Positions 1 through 5,644 of a DNA stretch of 11,831 bases are shown here, piece after piece (position 1 is the stretch's first letter; each line of letters starts with the position of its first letter). The DNA comes from Avoscillospira sp045589035 (GTDB lineage Bacteria; Bacillota; Clostridia; Oscillospirales; Oscillospiraceae): positions 1 through 11,831 of the forward strand of contig JAZNFJ010000026.1 in assembly GCA_045589035.1 (NCBI GenBank). Direction: 5' to 3'. The notes beneath the pieces are model-generated. The model was not told where the DNA came from. It saw nothing but the letters and a program-made list of their open reading frames with translations, and searched no databases. Position numbers and translations under genes: made by a program.

Positions 1-2
1 CT

Positions 3-269
3 TACTACACCGCCAAGATCTATGAAAACGATCCCTTCGCAAAGCTGGACCAGAACGGTGTCGGCATGCTGATGGAGATGGCCGTGTCCAAGTCCAAGGC
101 AACCGGCAAGAAGCTGCACTACGGTATCTGCGGCGAGCACGGCGGCGACCCCATGTCCGTGGAGTTCTGCCACCAGATCGGTCTGGACTACGTTTCCTGC
201 TCCCCCTTCCTCGTGCCCATCGCACGTCTGGCCGCCGCACAGGCTGCTATCAAAACTGGGGAGGCCTAA
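3..269 (+). CDS. ppdK: Pyruvate, phosphate dikinase, C-terminal end (partial)
   Basis: This is the last 88 codons of pyruvate phosphate dikinase, the cytoplasmic enzyme that interconverts pyruvate, ATP and phosphate with phosphoenolpyruvate, AMP and pyrophosphate; in anaerobic clostridia it often runs in the glycolytic direction. The 5' part lies outside the window. What is seen is the end of the PEP/pyruvate-binding TIM barrel: the GICGEHGGDP motif, whose cysteine is the catalytic acid/base residue in this family, followed by SVEFCHQIGLDYVSCSPF and the closing VPIARLAAAQAA helix. The usual SCSPFRVP reads SCSPFLVP here, a single Arg-to-Leu change. The gene ends in TAA at 267-269, followed by about 125 untranslated bases and a strong terminator. 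No linked gene follows on this strand, so it is probably monocistronic or the last gene of its unit. Confidence 0.97.
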   Translation, partial: YYTAKIYENDPFAKLDQNGVGMLMEMAVSKSKATGKKLHYGICGEHGGDPMSVEFCHQIGLDYVSCSPFLVPIARLAAAQAAIKTGEA

Positions 270-394
270 TCTGTACTTCAAGTTTTCCATCGGATACGAG
301 GAAGCTCAACAGTATAGGAAAGCCAAGGGTCAGTATCTAAGACCCTCTCAGTGGGAAGATCTCACCTGCGAGGTCTTTATCTGAATAAGTTTTA
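270..394 (+). other. Structured 3' untranslated stretch after ppdK (possible small RNA)
   Basis: No open frame with coding character is seen. Two local hairpins can be drawn before the terminator. One has AGGGTC at 326-331 pairing with GACCCT at 341-346 across a 9-nt loop. The other is an 8-bp stem with one G-U pair, AAGATCTC at 356-363 with GAGGTCTT at 370-377, across a 6-nt loop. With the terminator at 395-430 this makes three consecutive hairpins. It may simply be the ppdK 3' UTR or a small RNA released from it. I could not match it to a known riboswitch or to 6S RNA by eye. Confidence 0.35.
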
Positions 395-430
395 TCCCGG
401 GTTACCAGAAATGGTAACCCGGGATTTTTT
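395..430 (+). terminator. Intrinsic terminator of ppdK
   Basis: A perfect 12-bp stem, TCCCGGGTTACC at 395-406 and its complement at 413-424, with a 6-nt loop (AGAAAT), is followed directly by six T residues at 425-430. This is a textbook rho-independent terminator for the + strand transcript leaving ppdK. Confidence 0.95.
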
Positions 431-507
431 CGTTTTTGCGGCACATTCGACTGTTTATCCTCGGAGCGGTACAATCATGGTAGAAAACAAACAAAGGAGG
501 ATTGACC

Positions 508-624
508 ATGAATATCTCTTATATCCGCTCCGGGGACTACTTCATTCCAGATTTGAAGCTACCGGAAGAGACCCGTCCTATCGGCAGATGGGGCCGCATG
601 CACCGGAACTATCTAAAAGAACAG
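508..624 (+). pseudogene. tnpV: Truncated TnpV-family transposon protein (N-terminal 39 codons)
   Basis: The frame starting at ATG 508 has a strong ribosome binding site, AAAGGAGG at 493-500 with 7-nt spacing. It begins MNISYIRSGDYFIPDLKLPE and continues to about LKEQ at residue 39. That matches the N-terminus of the small TnpV proteins (about 110-120 residues) carried on transposons of gut Clostridia, whose biochemical role is not established. After residue 39 the expected continuation (family pattern RPILYNQLVLSGKLW) is absent. The same frame runs on as unrelated low-quality sequence to a stop at 972, through the antisense of the DUF2284 gene. I read this as a broken remnant joined at about 625 to unrelated DNA. 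A TACAAT -10-like hexamer at 470-475 may be part of its old promoter. No transposase or terminal repeats are visible nearby, so the rest of the element has been lost. Confidence 0.75.
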
Positions 625-722
625 GGCCCCCGAGAGAAGCAAAATTTTTGCAAGAGAATGTCGGATTGCCACAGATTATTGCTATTCTGTAAGGTACATA
701 TTCCGATTCACTGTCTAATCAC
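625..722. other. Unassigned spacer between tnpV remnant and methyltransferase operon
   Basis: This is AT-richer than its surroundings. It contains a short near-palindrome (GCAAAATTTTTGC, about 638-650) and the end of a + strand frame ending at 692 that does not resemble a known protein. It is probably debris from the same insertion or deletion that broke tnpV. No promoter or RNA gene is recognised. Confidence 0.3.
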
Positions 723-753
723 AAAAAAGATATCCCCTTGTTACTTTATATCT
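723..753 (-). terminator. Probable terminator of the methyltransferase operon
   Basis: Read on the minus strand, AGATAT (753-748) pairs with ATATCT (733-728) across a loop of about 14 nt. The 3' arm runs into six T residues (728-723). The 5' arm overlaps the TAA stop (748-746) of the DUF2284 gene. The stem is short and AT-rich, so the call is tentative. The position, immediately at the end of the five-gene operon, supports it. Confidence 0.4.
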
Positions 754-1315
754 CTCTTGTATTTTGTAGGTTCTGTTTATCCTTTAGCAGAAAACAGCTC
801 GTGTATGCAATTTTATGAGAGCCGTAGTAATACTGTAAGCCGTTTGCCTTACAGATCTCCAGCACCACCATACCGTAGGCTTCCATCGAGGAAGTCATCT
901 TGTCCGGAAAACGGCAGGGTTCGTCAGGGTAGGTGCATTGGGCACACTGGGTGCAGCAGCCGGCGCCGATAGCCAGGACGGGGATGCCCGCATCCCGCAG
1001 CGCTTCGTACATTTCGGAGAAATGCTCCTTATGTTCGGCTTCGATTTCCATCATGGCTTCAAAATCGTAGCTGTCTTCGATGTCACCGTAGGTCTGCACC
1101 AGAATGCCCCGGGTGCAGGCTTTCAGTCTTTCACCGCATTCTTCCAGGGTGCCGCAGCCGGGAGGGCAACTCCAGCGCTTGCCGTACTGACCGCAGAAAT
1201 TGGCAGCGCACATATCCCGTACTTCCGTTTTCAGTTCGATGGTTGCGGGATTCAGGGCAGCCCAGGCGGAAAAGCCGACATCTCGCGCCATTTCACAGAG
1301 TTGTTCGTAAGTCAT
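746..1315 (-). CDS. DUF2284 cysteine-rich putative metal-binding protein
   Basis: This 189-residue protein is recognisable as the DUF2284 family, predicted to be metal- or iron-sulfur-binding; no reaction is established. It has 14 cysteines. The N-terminal group has C36, C41, C50 and C54, the last two in the WSCPPGC motif. The C-terminal group has C121, C124, C127 and C134 (CTQCAQC followed by DEPCRFP), a spacing resembling a 4Fe-4S site. There is no signal peptide or membrane segment. The ATG (1315-1313) overlaps the TGA of the RACo-type gene as ATGA, with GAGGAGG just upstream. I therefore place the start here and not six codons upstream at an in-frame codon inside the preceding gene. Translational coupling to the activator gene suggests a job in the same pathway, perhaps as an electron donor or maturation factor; that is inference. 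It is the last gene of the operon. Confidence 0.85.
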   Translation of the reverse strand: MTYEQLCEMARDVGFSAWAALNPATIELKTEVRDMCAANFCGQYGKRWSCPPGCGTLEECGERLKACTRGILVQTYGDIEDSYDFEAMMEIEAEHKEHFSEMYEALRDAGIPVLAIGAGCCTQCAQCTYPDEPCRFPDKMTSSMEAYGMVVLEICKANGLQYYYGSHKIAYTSCFLLKDKQNLQNTREI

Positions 1316-2745
1316 TCGTCTTCCTCCTCGCAAAATCCCAACGCATCAACAAAGCAATCCTGGAACTGAGGCAGACTTGCCAGTTCCAAAAATTCGGTAT
1401 TCTTTGCCAATCTCTGGCTGTATACAAATTCTGCCCGATTCAGGGCACAGAGCTTGGCACCTTCGCCGGCAGCGTTGCCGATGGGTATGATCCGATTCTG
1501 GAGAATCGGGGGAATCATACCGATACGGCAGGCAGAAACGGGATTCATGTAATTGCCGAAGGCACCGGCCAGGTAAACCTTGCGGATATCCGCCACCTCC
1601 GCACCCAGTTTTTCCGCCAATAACTCAATCCCCGCCCGGATAGCTGCCTTGGCAAGCTGAACCTCTCGGATATCCTTTTGAGTCAATGTTACATTGTCAC
1701 ACAGTTCGTACTGCTTTCCCTCCAGCCGTCCGGATTCGTCGATGGTCTCTTGATCCAGCAACACAGCCACCAAATCCAGCAGACCGGAACCGCATAAGCC
1801 CTTTGCAGGCGCGTCGCTGATGGTATGGTATTGGATTTTTCCGTTCTCCACCCAAACATGGTCCACCGCGCCTTCTGCTCCACGCATACCGCAGGATATT
1901 TTCGCACCCTCGAAAGCAGGGCCGGCAGCAGTGGAGCAGGCGATCCTGCGATTGTTGTTGCCCAGTACCATTTCACCGTTGGTGCCGATGTCGATCAATA
2001 ATGTCAGTTCTTCCTGCCGGTCGAACCGGGTTGCGACCATACAGCCCACCGTATCGCCGCCCACAAATCCAGCAATATTGGGTAGAATTCGGATACCGTT
2101 TTGCTCTATTGCTTCGGAAACACCCGGCATATAGGGAGGTGTCACCAGGGGTTTGGGGTCAATATCCAGCAGTAGGTGGTGCATAGCGGTATTGCCCACA
2201 ATGGCAGATACGGTGATCTGGTCGGGAGAAATACCAACCTTTTCAGCAACCTCTTCTGTCAGCTTCCCCATAGCCTCCCGGATGCAGGAGGACAAAGCAT
2301 CGTTGTTTTCGTTCAGAGCATACTGAATGCGGGAAATTACGTCAGCCCCATGCTGACTTTGGGGATTCATGGTACTACCTTGGGCCAACAGGGTGCCGCT
2401 GCAGCCGTCCAGCAGATAGGCCACTACGGTGGTGGTGCCGATATCGAAGGCCAAAACATATTCGTTTTCGCCGTCGGGCTGGGTGGTCACGGATATGCCG
2501 GTTGTCAGGATCCGTACATTCTCTTCTTCCTCGGTCTGGACGGTCATATCCCTGTCCACGAGAGTCTGGCAGGCCAGTACTTCTGCACCTTCCAGCAGTA
2601 CCCGGCACTTGCCGCAGGTTCCTTTGCCGCCGCAGGGCGCATCCGGACGCAGTCCTGCCAGGATCTGTGTCTGAAGCACCGTAGTACCGGCAGGAACAGT
2701 TACGCTCCGGTCATTCGGCAAAAATGTTACGGTGTATTGCATCAT
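1312..2745 (-). CDS. RACo-type reductive activator of corrinoid protein (2Fe-2S plus ASKHA ATPase)
   Basis: Corrinoid methyltransferase cofactors are occasionally oxidised to cob(II)alamin. RACo-type enzymes return them to cob(I)alamin using ATP and an electron from a reduced donor. Residues 1-90 form a plant-type ferredoxin domain with C38-x5-C-x2-C-x11-C59 (C38, C44, C47, C59). From about residue 98 the DUF4445/ASKHA region begins: the phosphate-binding FDIGTTT loop (D101), NTAMHH at 185-190, a second LLIDIGTNGE loop around 250-258, the GLCGSGLLD motif at 317-324, and AGAFGNY near 393-399. At 477 residues it is much shorter than the roughly 630-residue enzyme of Carboxydothermus; the linker and middle domain appear missing. 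GGAGG lies 6 nt before the first of two tandem ATGs (9 nt before the second), so either start is possible. It lies downstream of the corrinoid-protein gene, its expected partner. Confidence 0.93.
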   Translation of the reverse strand: MMQYTVTFLPNDRSVTVPAGTTVLQTQILAGLRPDAPCGGKGTCGKCRVLLEGAEVLACQTLVDRDMTVQTEEEENVRILTTGISVTTQPDGENEYVLAFDIGTTTVVAYLLDGCSGTLLAQGSTMNPQSQHGADVISRIQYALNENNDALSSCIREAMGKLTEEVAEKVGISPDQITVSAIVGNTAMHHLLLDIDPKPLVTPPYMPGVSEAIEQNGIRILPNIAGFVGGDTVGCMVATRFDRQEELTLLIDIGTNGEMVLGNNNRRIACSTAAGPAFEGAKISCGMRGAEGAVDHVWVENGKIQYHTISDAPAKGLCGSGLLDLVAVLLDQETIDESGRLEGKQYELCDNVTLTQKDIREVQLAKAAIRAGIELLAEKLGAEVADIRKVYLAGAFGNYMNPVSACRIGMIPPILQNRIIPIGNAAGEGAKLCALNRAEFVYSQRLAKNTEFLELASLPQFQDCFVDALGFCEEEDE

Positions 2746-2770
2746 AAAGAACCTCCGGCGAATGGTGGAT

Positions 2771-2796
2771 AGGGGCCGATGTTACCATCGGCCCCT
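2771..2796 (-). promoter_or_regulatory. Intercistronic hairpin between corrinoid-protein and activator genes
   Basis: A perfect 11-bp inverted repeat, AGGGGCCGATG at 2771-2781 and its complement at 2786-2796, surrounds a 4-nt loop. It fills most of the only large gap (68 nt) inside the operon. On the minus strand it is followed by ATCCACC and not a T-run, so it is not a normal intrinsic terminator. It may protect the 3' end of the upstream transcript after processing, raising corrinoid-protein output over the activator. Confidence 0.7.
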
Positions 2797-2813
2797 CGAT
2801 CATTACATATCAA

Positions 2814-3434
2814 TTAGCCAACCAGTTCCTTTGCCTTTTTGGCGGCGGTGGCGGCATCGGGAGTATAGGCATCCGCACCAACCTTGTCGGCAAACTCCTG
2901 GGTAATGGGAGCACCGCCTACCATTACCTTGTAGGATTTTCCGGTAGCCTTCAGCGCAGCAACGGTAGCCTCCAGAGCAGGCATCGTGGTAGTCAGCAAG
3001 GCAGAGCAAGCCACAATCACAACGCCATCTTCCTCAGCCGCAGCCACGAACTTCTCAGCAGGAACATCAACGCCCAGGTCAACAACCTCGAAGCCAGCAG
3101 ATTCGATCATCATGGCAACCAGATTCTTGCCGATGTCGTGCAGGTCACCTGCGACGGTGCCGATAACGACCTTACCCAGAGCGCCGGCAGCGCCGGATGC
3201 CAGATGAGGCTTCAGAACCTCGACGCCCTTCTTCATGGCCTTGGCCGCGATCAGCATTTCGGGAACGAAAATCTCACCGTTCTTGAACTTTTCGCCCACT
3301 ACATCCATAGCGTCAATCATCTTTCCCAGAATCTCGCCTGCGTCAAAACCGGCATCCAGAGCTTCCTGAACAGCGGCGGGGGTCAGCTTAGCCTTACCAC
3401 GGGAAACCAGATCATAAACTTTTTCGATAGCCAT
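2814..3434 (-). CDS. Corrinoid (B12-binding) methyl-carrier protein
   Basis: This cytoplasmic shuttle protein carries the methyl group on a cobamide between the two methyltransferases of the operon. At 206 residues it has the normal length of the MtaC/MtbC/MtvC class. Residues 1-80 are the helical cap domain typical of the class (motif NGEIFVPEMLIAA, about 52-64). From residue 88 the Rossmann-like B12 domain begins, with the cobalt-ligand signature GDLHDIGKN (D97, H99, G102). The rest of the cobamide site is visible as S144 and the LLTTTM segment at 146-151, and MVGGAP at 171-176. H99 is the expected lower axial ligand. A GGAG ribosome binding site precedes ATG 3434 by about 9 nt. It lies 26 nt after the pterin methyltransferase and upstream of the activator. 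Which substrate family it serves cannot be read from this protein alone. Confidence 0.97.
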   Translation of the reverse strand: MAIEKVYDLVSRGKAKLTPAAVQEALDAGFDAGEILGKMIDAMDVVGEKFKNGEIFVPEMLIAAKAMKKGVEVLKPHLASGAAGALGKVVIGTVAGDLHDIGKNLVAMMIESAGFEVVDLGVDVPAEKFVAAAEEDGVVIVACSALLTTTMPALEATVAALKATGKSYKVMVGGAPITQEFADKVGADAYTPDAATAAKKAKELVG

Positions 3435-3460
3435 TTGTGTGTTCTCCTTAGTTAAGTATT

Positions 3461-4270
3461 TTAGTTTTTAACAGGTCCGAACAAACCTTCACGATATGCG
3501 CCAATGTATTCCATGCAGTAGTCATCCAGGCCCAACAGCGCCTCGGTAGCGAAGATGACACCCATCATATCCCGGTTGGTGGGATCCAGGATGGCGGAGT
3601 CCAGGCCGGCGTTCATAGCCAGAACGGTGAAGCCCAGGTTGATCATCTTACGAACGGGCAGGTTGAAGGAAATGTTTGAAACAGCAGCAGTGATGTGAAT
3701 GCTGGGATACTTTTCTCGGACAGTGGAAATCACTTCGATATTGGTTTCAATACCGTTCTCAGAGGTACAGAGCATCTCCACCAAAGGATCGATATGGATC
3801 CGACTGGGAGAAATCCCGTACTCCTTCGCTTTTGCCATGATCTTGTCGAAGACCTTCAGCCGGTCAGCGGCATTCTTGGGAATGCCGGTGTCGTCACTCA
3901 GCAGCGCGATCACCTGCCAGCCCTTGTTCTCCGCCAGAATGGGGAAAATCTTATCGATCTTGTTGCCTTCACCGGACACGGAGTTGATCAGGCCGGGGCG
4001 CTTGCAGAACTTCCAGGCCTCCGCCAGAACATCGGCAGAGGGGCTGTCCACGGCAATGGGCAGATCTGAAACCTCCTGGATGCACTCGATCATCCATTTC
4101 AGAGTTTCCACTTCCACTTCTTCAGGGACAGAAGCGCAGCAATCGATAAACGTTGCACCGGCCTCTTCCTGTGCGATGGCTCTGGCCTTGATGAAAGCTG
4201 CGTCCCGTTCAGCGATGGCCTTGGCAACTGCTGGAATGGAGCCATTAATCTTTTCGCCAATAATAATCAT
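3461..4270 (-). CDS. Pterin-binding methyltransferase (AcsE/MtgA-like, corrinoid to tetrahydrofolate)
   Basis: This enzyme probably moves the methyl group from methyl-cob(III)alamin of the neighbouring carrier to tetrahydrofolate (or the reverse), linking demethylation to one-carbon metabolism. It is a 269-residue TIM barrel of the pterin-binding family, close to the roughly 262-residue length of acetogen AcsE. Visible pieces are GEKINGSIP at 5-13, AVDSPS with D75, INSVSGE with N96, HIDPLVEMLC with D161 and AVSNISF with N199. These fall at or next to the pterin- and methyl-binding positions described for AcsE (D75, N96, D160, N199). The closing AMNAGLDSAILDPT segment resembles the MtgA group that works with one-carbon demethylases. 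The start at ATG 4270 has AGGAGG 10 nt upstream, and it follows the URO-D methyltransferase by 30 nt. Demethylation is inferred because no acetyl-CoA synthase genes are present. Confidence 0.93.
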   Translation of the reverse strand: MIIIGEKINGSIPAVAKAIAERDAAFIKARAIAQEEAGATFIDCCASVPEEVEVETLKWMIECIQEVSDLPIAVDSPSADVLAEAWKFCKRPGLINSVSGEGNKIDKIFPILAENKGWQVIALLSDDTGIPKNAADRLKVFDKIMAKAKEYGISPSRIHIDPLVEMLCTSENGIETNIEVISTVREKYPSIHITAAVSNISFNLPVRKMINLGFTVLAMNAGLDSAILDPTNRDMMGVIFATEALLGLDDYCMEYIGAYREGLFGPVKN

Positions 4271-4300
4271 AGGAATTATTCCTCCTGAAGATCCCGGAAA

Positions 4301-5347
4301 TCAACCGAACATGATCTGGATGGGGCAGCGGGCTGCTTCCAGTTCTTCCTGAGTCCAGCCATAGGTACGGGTGTTATACTCGTCGATGGCCTTGGTCAGA
4401 GAAACATAGGTGCCGGGGAAGGTAGAACCGGGGCCACCCTGAACAATGCAGGGGATGAAGTACTTGTTTCCGCAGCGCTCAATAGCGGTTTCAGCAGCCT
4501 TTGCGCAGTCAGCATCCGTCCAGCCAGGGAAGTCAACCTGCTTGTTATCGATTTCACCCATGAAGGCCATCTTGCCGCCGTACTGCTTGATCAGTTCGGG
4601 GTTGTTGTTGGACTTCAGGCAGCCCTGAAACACATCAATACCCATTTCGATCATAGTGGGCATCAGGTTTGCGCAGTAGGAGTCTGCATGGTGAATGACA
4701 AATTCACAGCCATGGGACTTATAGTAGCCATAGATTCTCTGATAGGGTTCCAGGAAGAATTCCTTAAACATTTCAGGGCTCAGGAAGGAATTCAGTTCGC
4801 TGCCCCAGTCATCATGATGGAAAACAGCATCGGGATGCAGGTTTTCACAGACACCCTTGGCCAGTTCCACTTCCCAGTCGGCCAATGCATCAATCAGTTC
4901 GTGCATCTCATCCGGATACTCATAGAAGGCCATCAGTGCTTCTTCCATGCTCATAAGATGATGGCAGCGTTCAAACAGACCGCCAACAACCAGAACTGCC
5001 TTATAAGCCTTGGTCCCATCAACTGCGTCATACATACCCTTGCAGATCGCCCACTGTTCCGGTGTGAACTCCAGAGAGGGGAACTTCACATACTCACGCC
5101 AGTTTTCAATATCCTTCAGGACGATCTTATCGGGGGTGTGAACGGGGAACTGCCCGGGAACATTAGCCGGCCAGGAATTGGTGACACCCCAGGCGTCCAC
5201 AACATCGGGGCCGCCCTTCACAGCCCGGGGACCACCAAACATCATGAACGGATGCAGCAGCAGCTGTACCGCCTCGTACTGGTTGCTGATACGGTCAGGG
5301 TTTCCACCACGAACAACCTCGCGGAAATTTTCTTTTGCAGTCAGCAT
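4301..5347 (-). CDS. URO-D-family corrinoid methyltransferase (substrate methyltransferase I)
   Basis: This is a uroporphyrinogen-decarboxylase-fold methyltransferase, the group that includes MtaA, MtbA and the aromatic O-demethylase MT-I enzymes. Being first in an operon with a corrinoid protein and a pterin methyltransferase, it most likely takes methyl from an external donor to the carrier. Its 348 residues show the family core: VVRGGNPDR at 11-19, HHDDWGSE at 177-184, SPEMFKEFFLEPY at 190-202, FVIHHADSYC at 216-225, QGCLKSN at 241-247 and the C-terminal PCIVQGGPGS around 299-308. The classical MtaA-type H-x-C zinc pair is not seen at H219/H220 (the sequence is HHAD), so metal binding probably uses acidic residues plus His and perhaps Cys. 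This fits the O-demethylase branch better than MtaA/MtbA. ATG 5347 has GGAGGA with good spacing, and a promoter lies about 100 nt upstream. The exact donor is unknown; housekeeping HemE is excluded by context and motifs. Confidence 0.9.
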   Translation of the reverse strand: MLTAKENFREVVRGGNPDRISNQYEAVQLLLHPFMMFGGPRAVKGGPDVVDAWGVTNSWPANVPGQFPVHTPDKIVLKDIENWREYVKFPSLEFTPEQWAICKGMYDAVDGTKAYKAVLVVGGLFERCHHLMSMEEALMAFYEYPDEMHELIDALADWEVELAKGVCENLHPDAVFHHDDWGSELNSFLSPEMFKEFFLEPYQRIYGYYKSHGCEFVIHHADSYCANLMPTMIEMGIDVFQGCLKSNNNPELIKQYGGKMAFMGEIDNKQVDFPGWTDADCAKAAETAIERCGNKYFIPCIVQGGPGSTFPGTYVSLTKAIDEYNTRTYGWTQEELEAARCPIQIMFG

Positions 5348-5390
5348 AAGGTTTCCTCCGTAAATATAGAAATAAATGTCCGATTCATTC

Positions 5391-5546
5391 TACAAATAAT
5401 AATTCCAACAAAGGCGAAGAATTTGCAGAATATCCTATGTAAGACCATATCATCATGCAGTTCTTTTGTCAATTAGTCACAAACGATATGCTATTTTTTC
5501 AAAAACACTATGTACATTTTACAAATAATTTGTATTTTTTCAAAAA
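5391..5546. promoter_or_regulatory. Repeat-containing control region between divergent operons
   Basis: The 297-bp gap 5348-5644 separates two divergent operons and is much richer in A and T than the genes. A 14-bp perfect direct repeat, TATTTTTTCAAAAA, occurs at 5492-5505 and 5533-5546, with starts 41 bp apart (about four helical turns); each copy is almost self-complementary. A second direct repeat, TACAAATAAT, occurs at 5391-5400 and 5520-5529. The latter copy lies next to ACAAATAATTTGT (5521-5533), a 6-bp inverted repeat with a one-base centre. These look like regulator binding sites, but no regulator gene is in the window. A clear promoter for the rightward genes was not found. Confidence 0.45.
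5444..5472 (-). promoter_or_regulatory. Sigma-A promoter for the methyltransferase operon
   Basis: Read on the minus strand, a perfect -35 TTGACA (5472-5467) is followed after exactly 17 nt by TATGGT (5449-5444), a 4-of-6 match to TATAAT. The predicted start near 5437 leaves a leader of about 90 nt before ATG 5347. On the opposite strand the same bases contain TTGTCA (5466-5471), which could be a weak -35 for the divergent gene. Confidence 0.7.
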
Positions 5547-5644
5547 GGAAAAGCAGATTAATGGTAGCAGCAGGGATGCTGGATGTGATATAAGGAGAAC
5601 ATGGATTGTTATGCTTAGCTGCACATTCTAAAGGAGGTTGTACC

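Noticed and set aside
270..430. Riboswitch, T-box or 6S RNA upstream of tnpV
   Set aside because: No T-box, SAM, lysine, glycine or c-di-GMP signature was found and the 6S secondary structure could not be drawn; only local hairpins and a terminator are supported.
938..1369. Long + strand frame opposite the DUF2284 gene
   Set aside because: It is antisense to a well-supported cysteine-rich gene, has no ribosome binding site and resembles no protein; it is a shadow frame.
2771..2796. Intrinsic terminator splitting the methyltransferase operon
   Set aside because: The stem is strong but no T-run follows on the minus strand, and the next gene has its own ribosome binding site but no visible promoter.
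4301..5347. HemE uroporphyrinogen decarboxylase of heme synthesis
   Set aside because: Context is a corrinoid methyltransferase operon with no heme genes, and the motifs are those of the methyltransferase branch.
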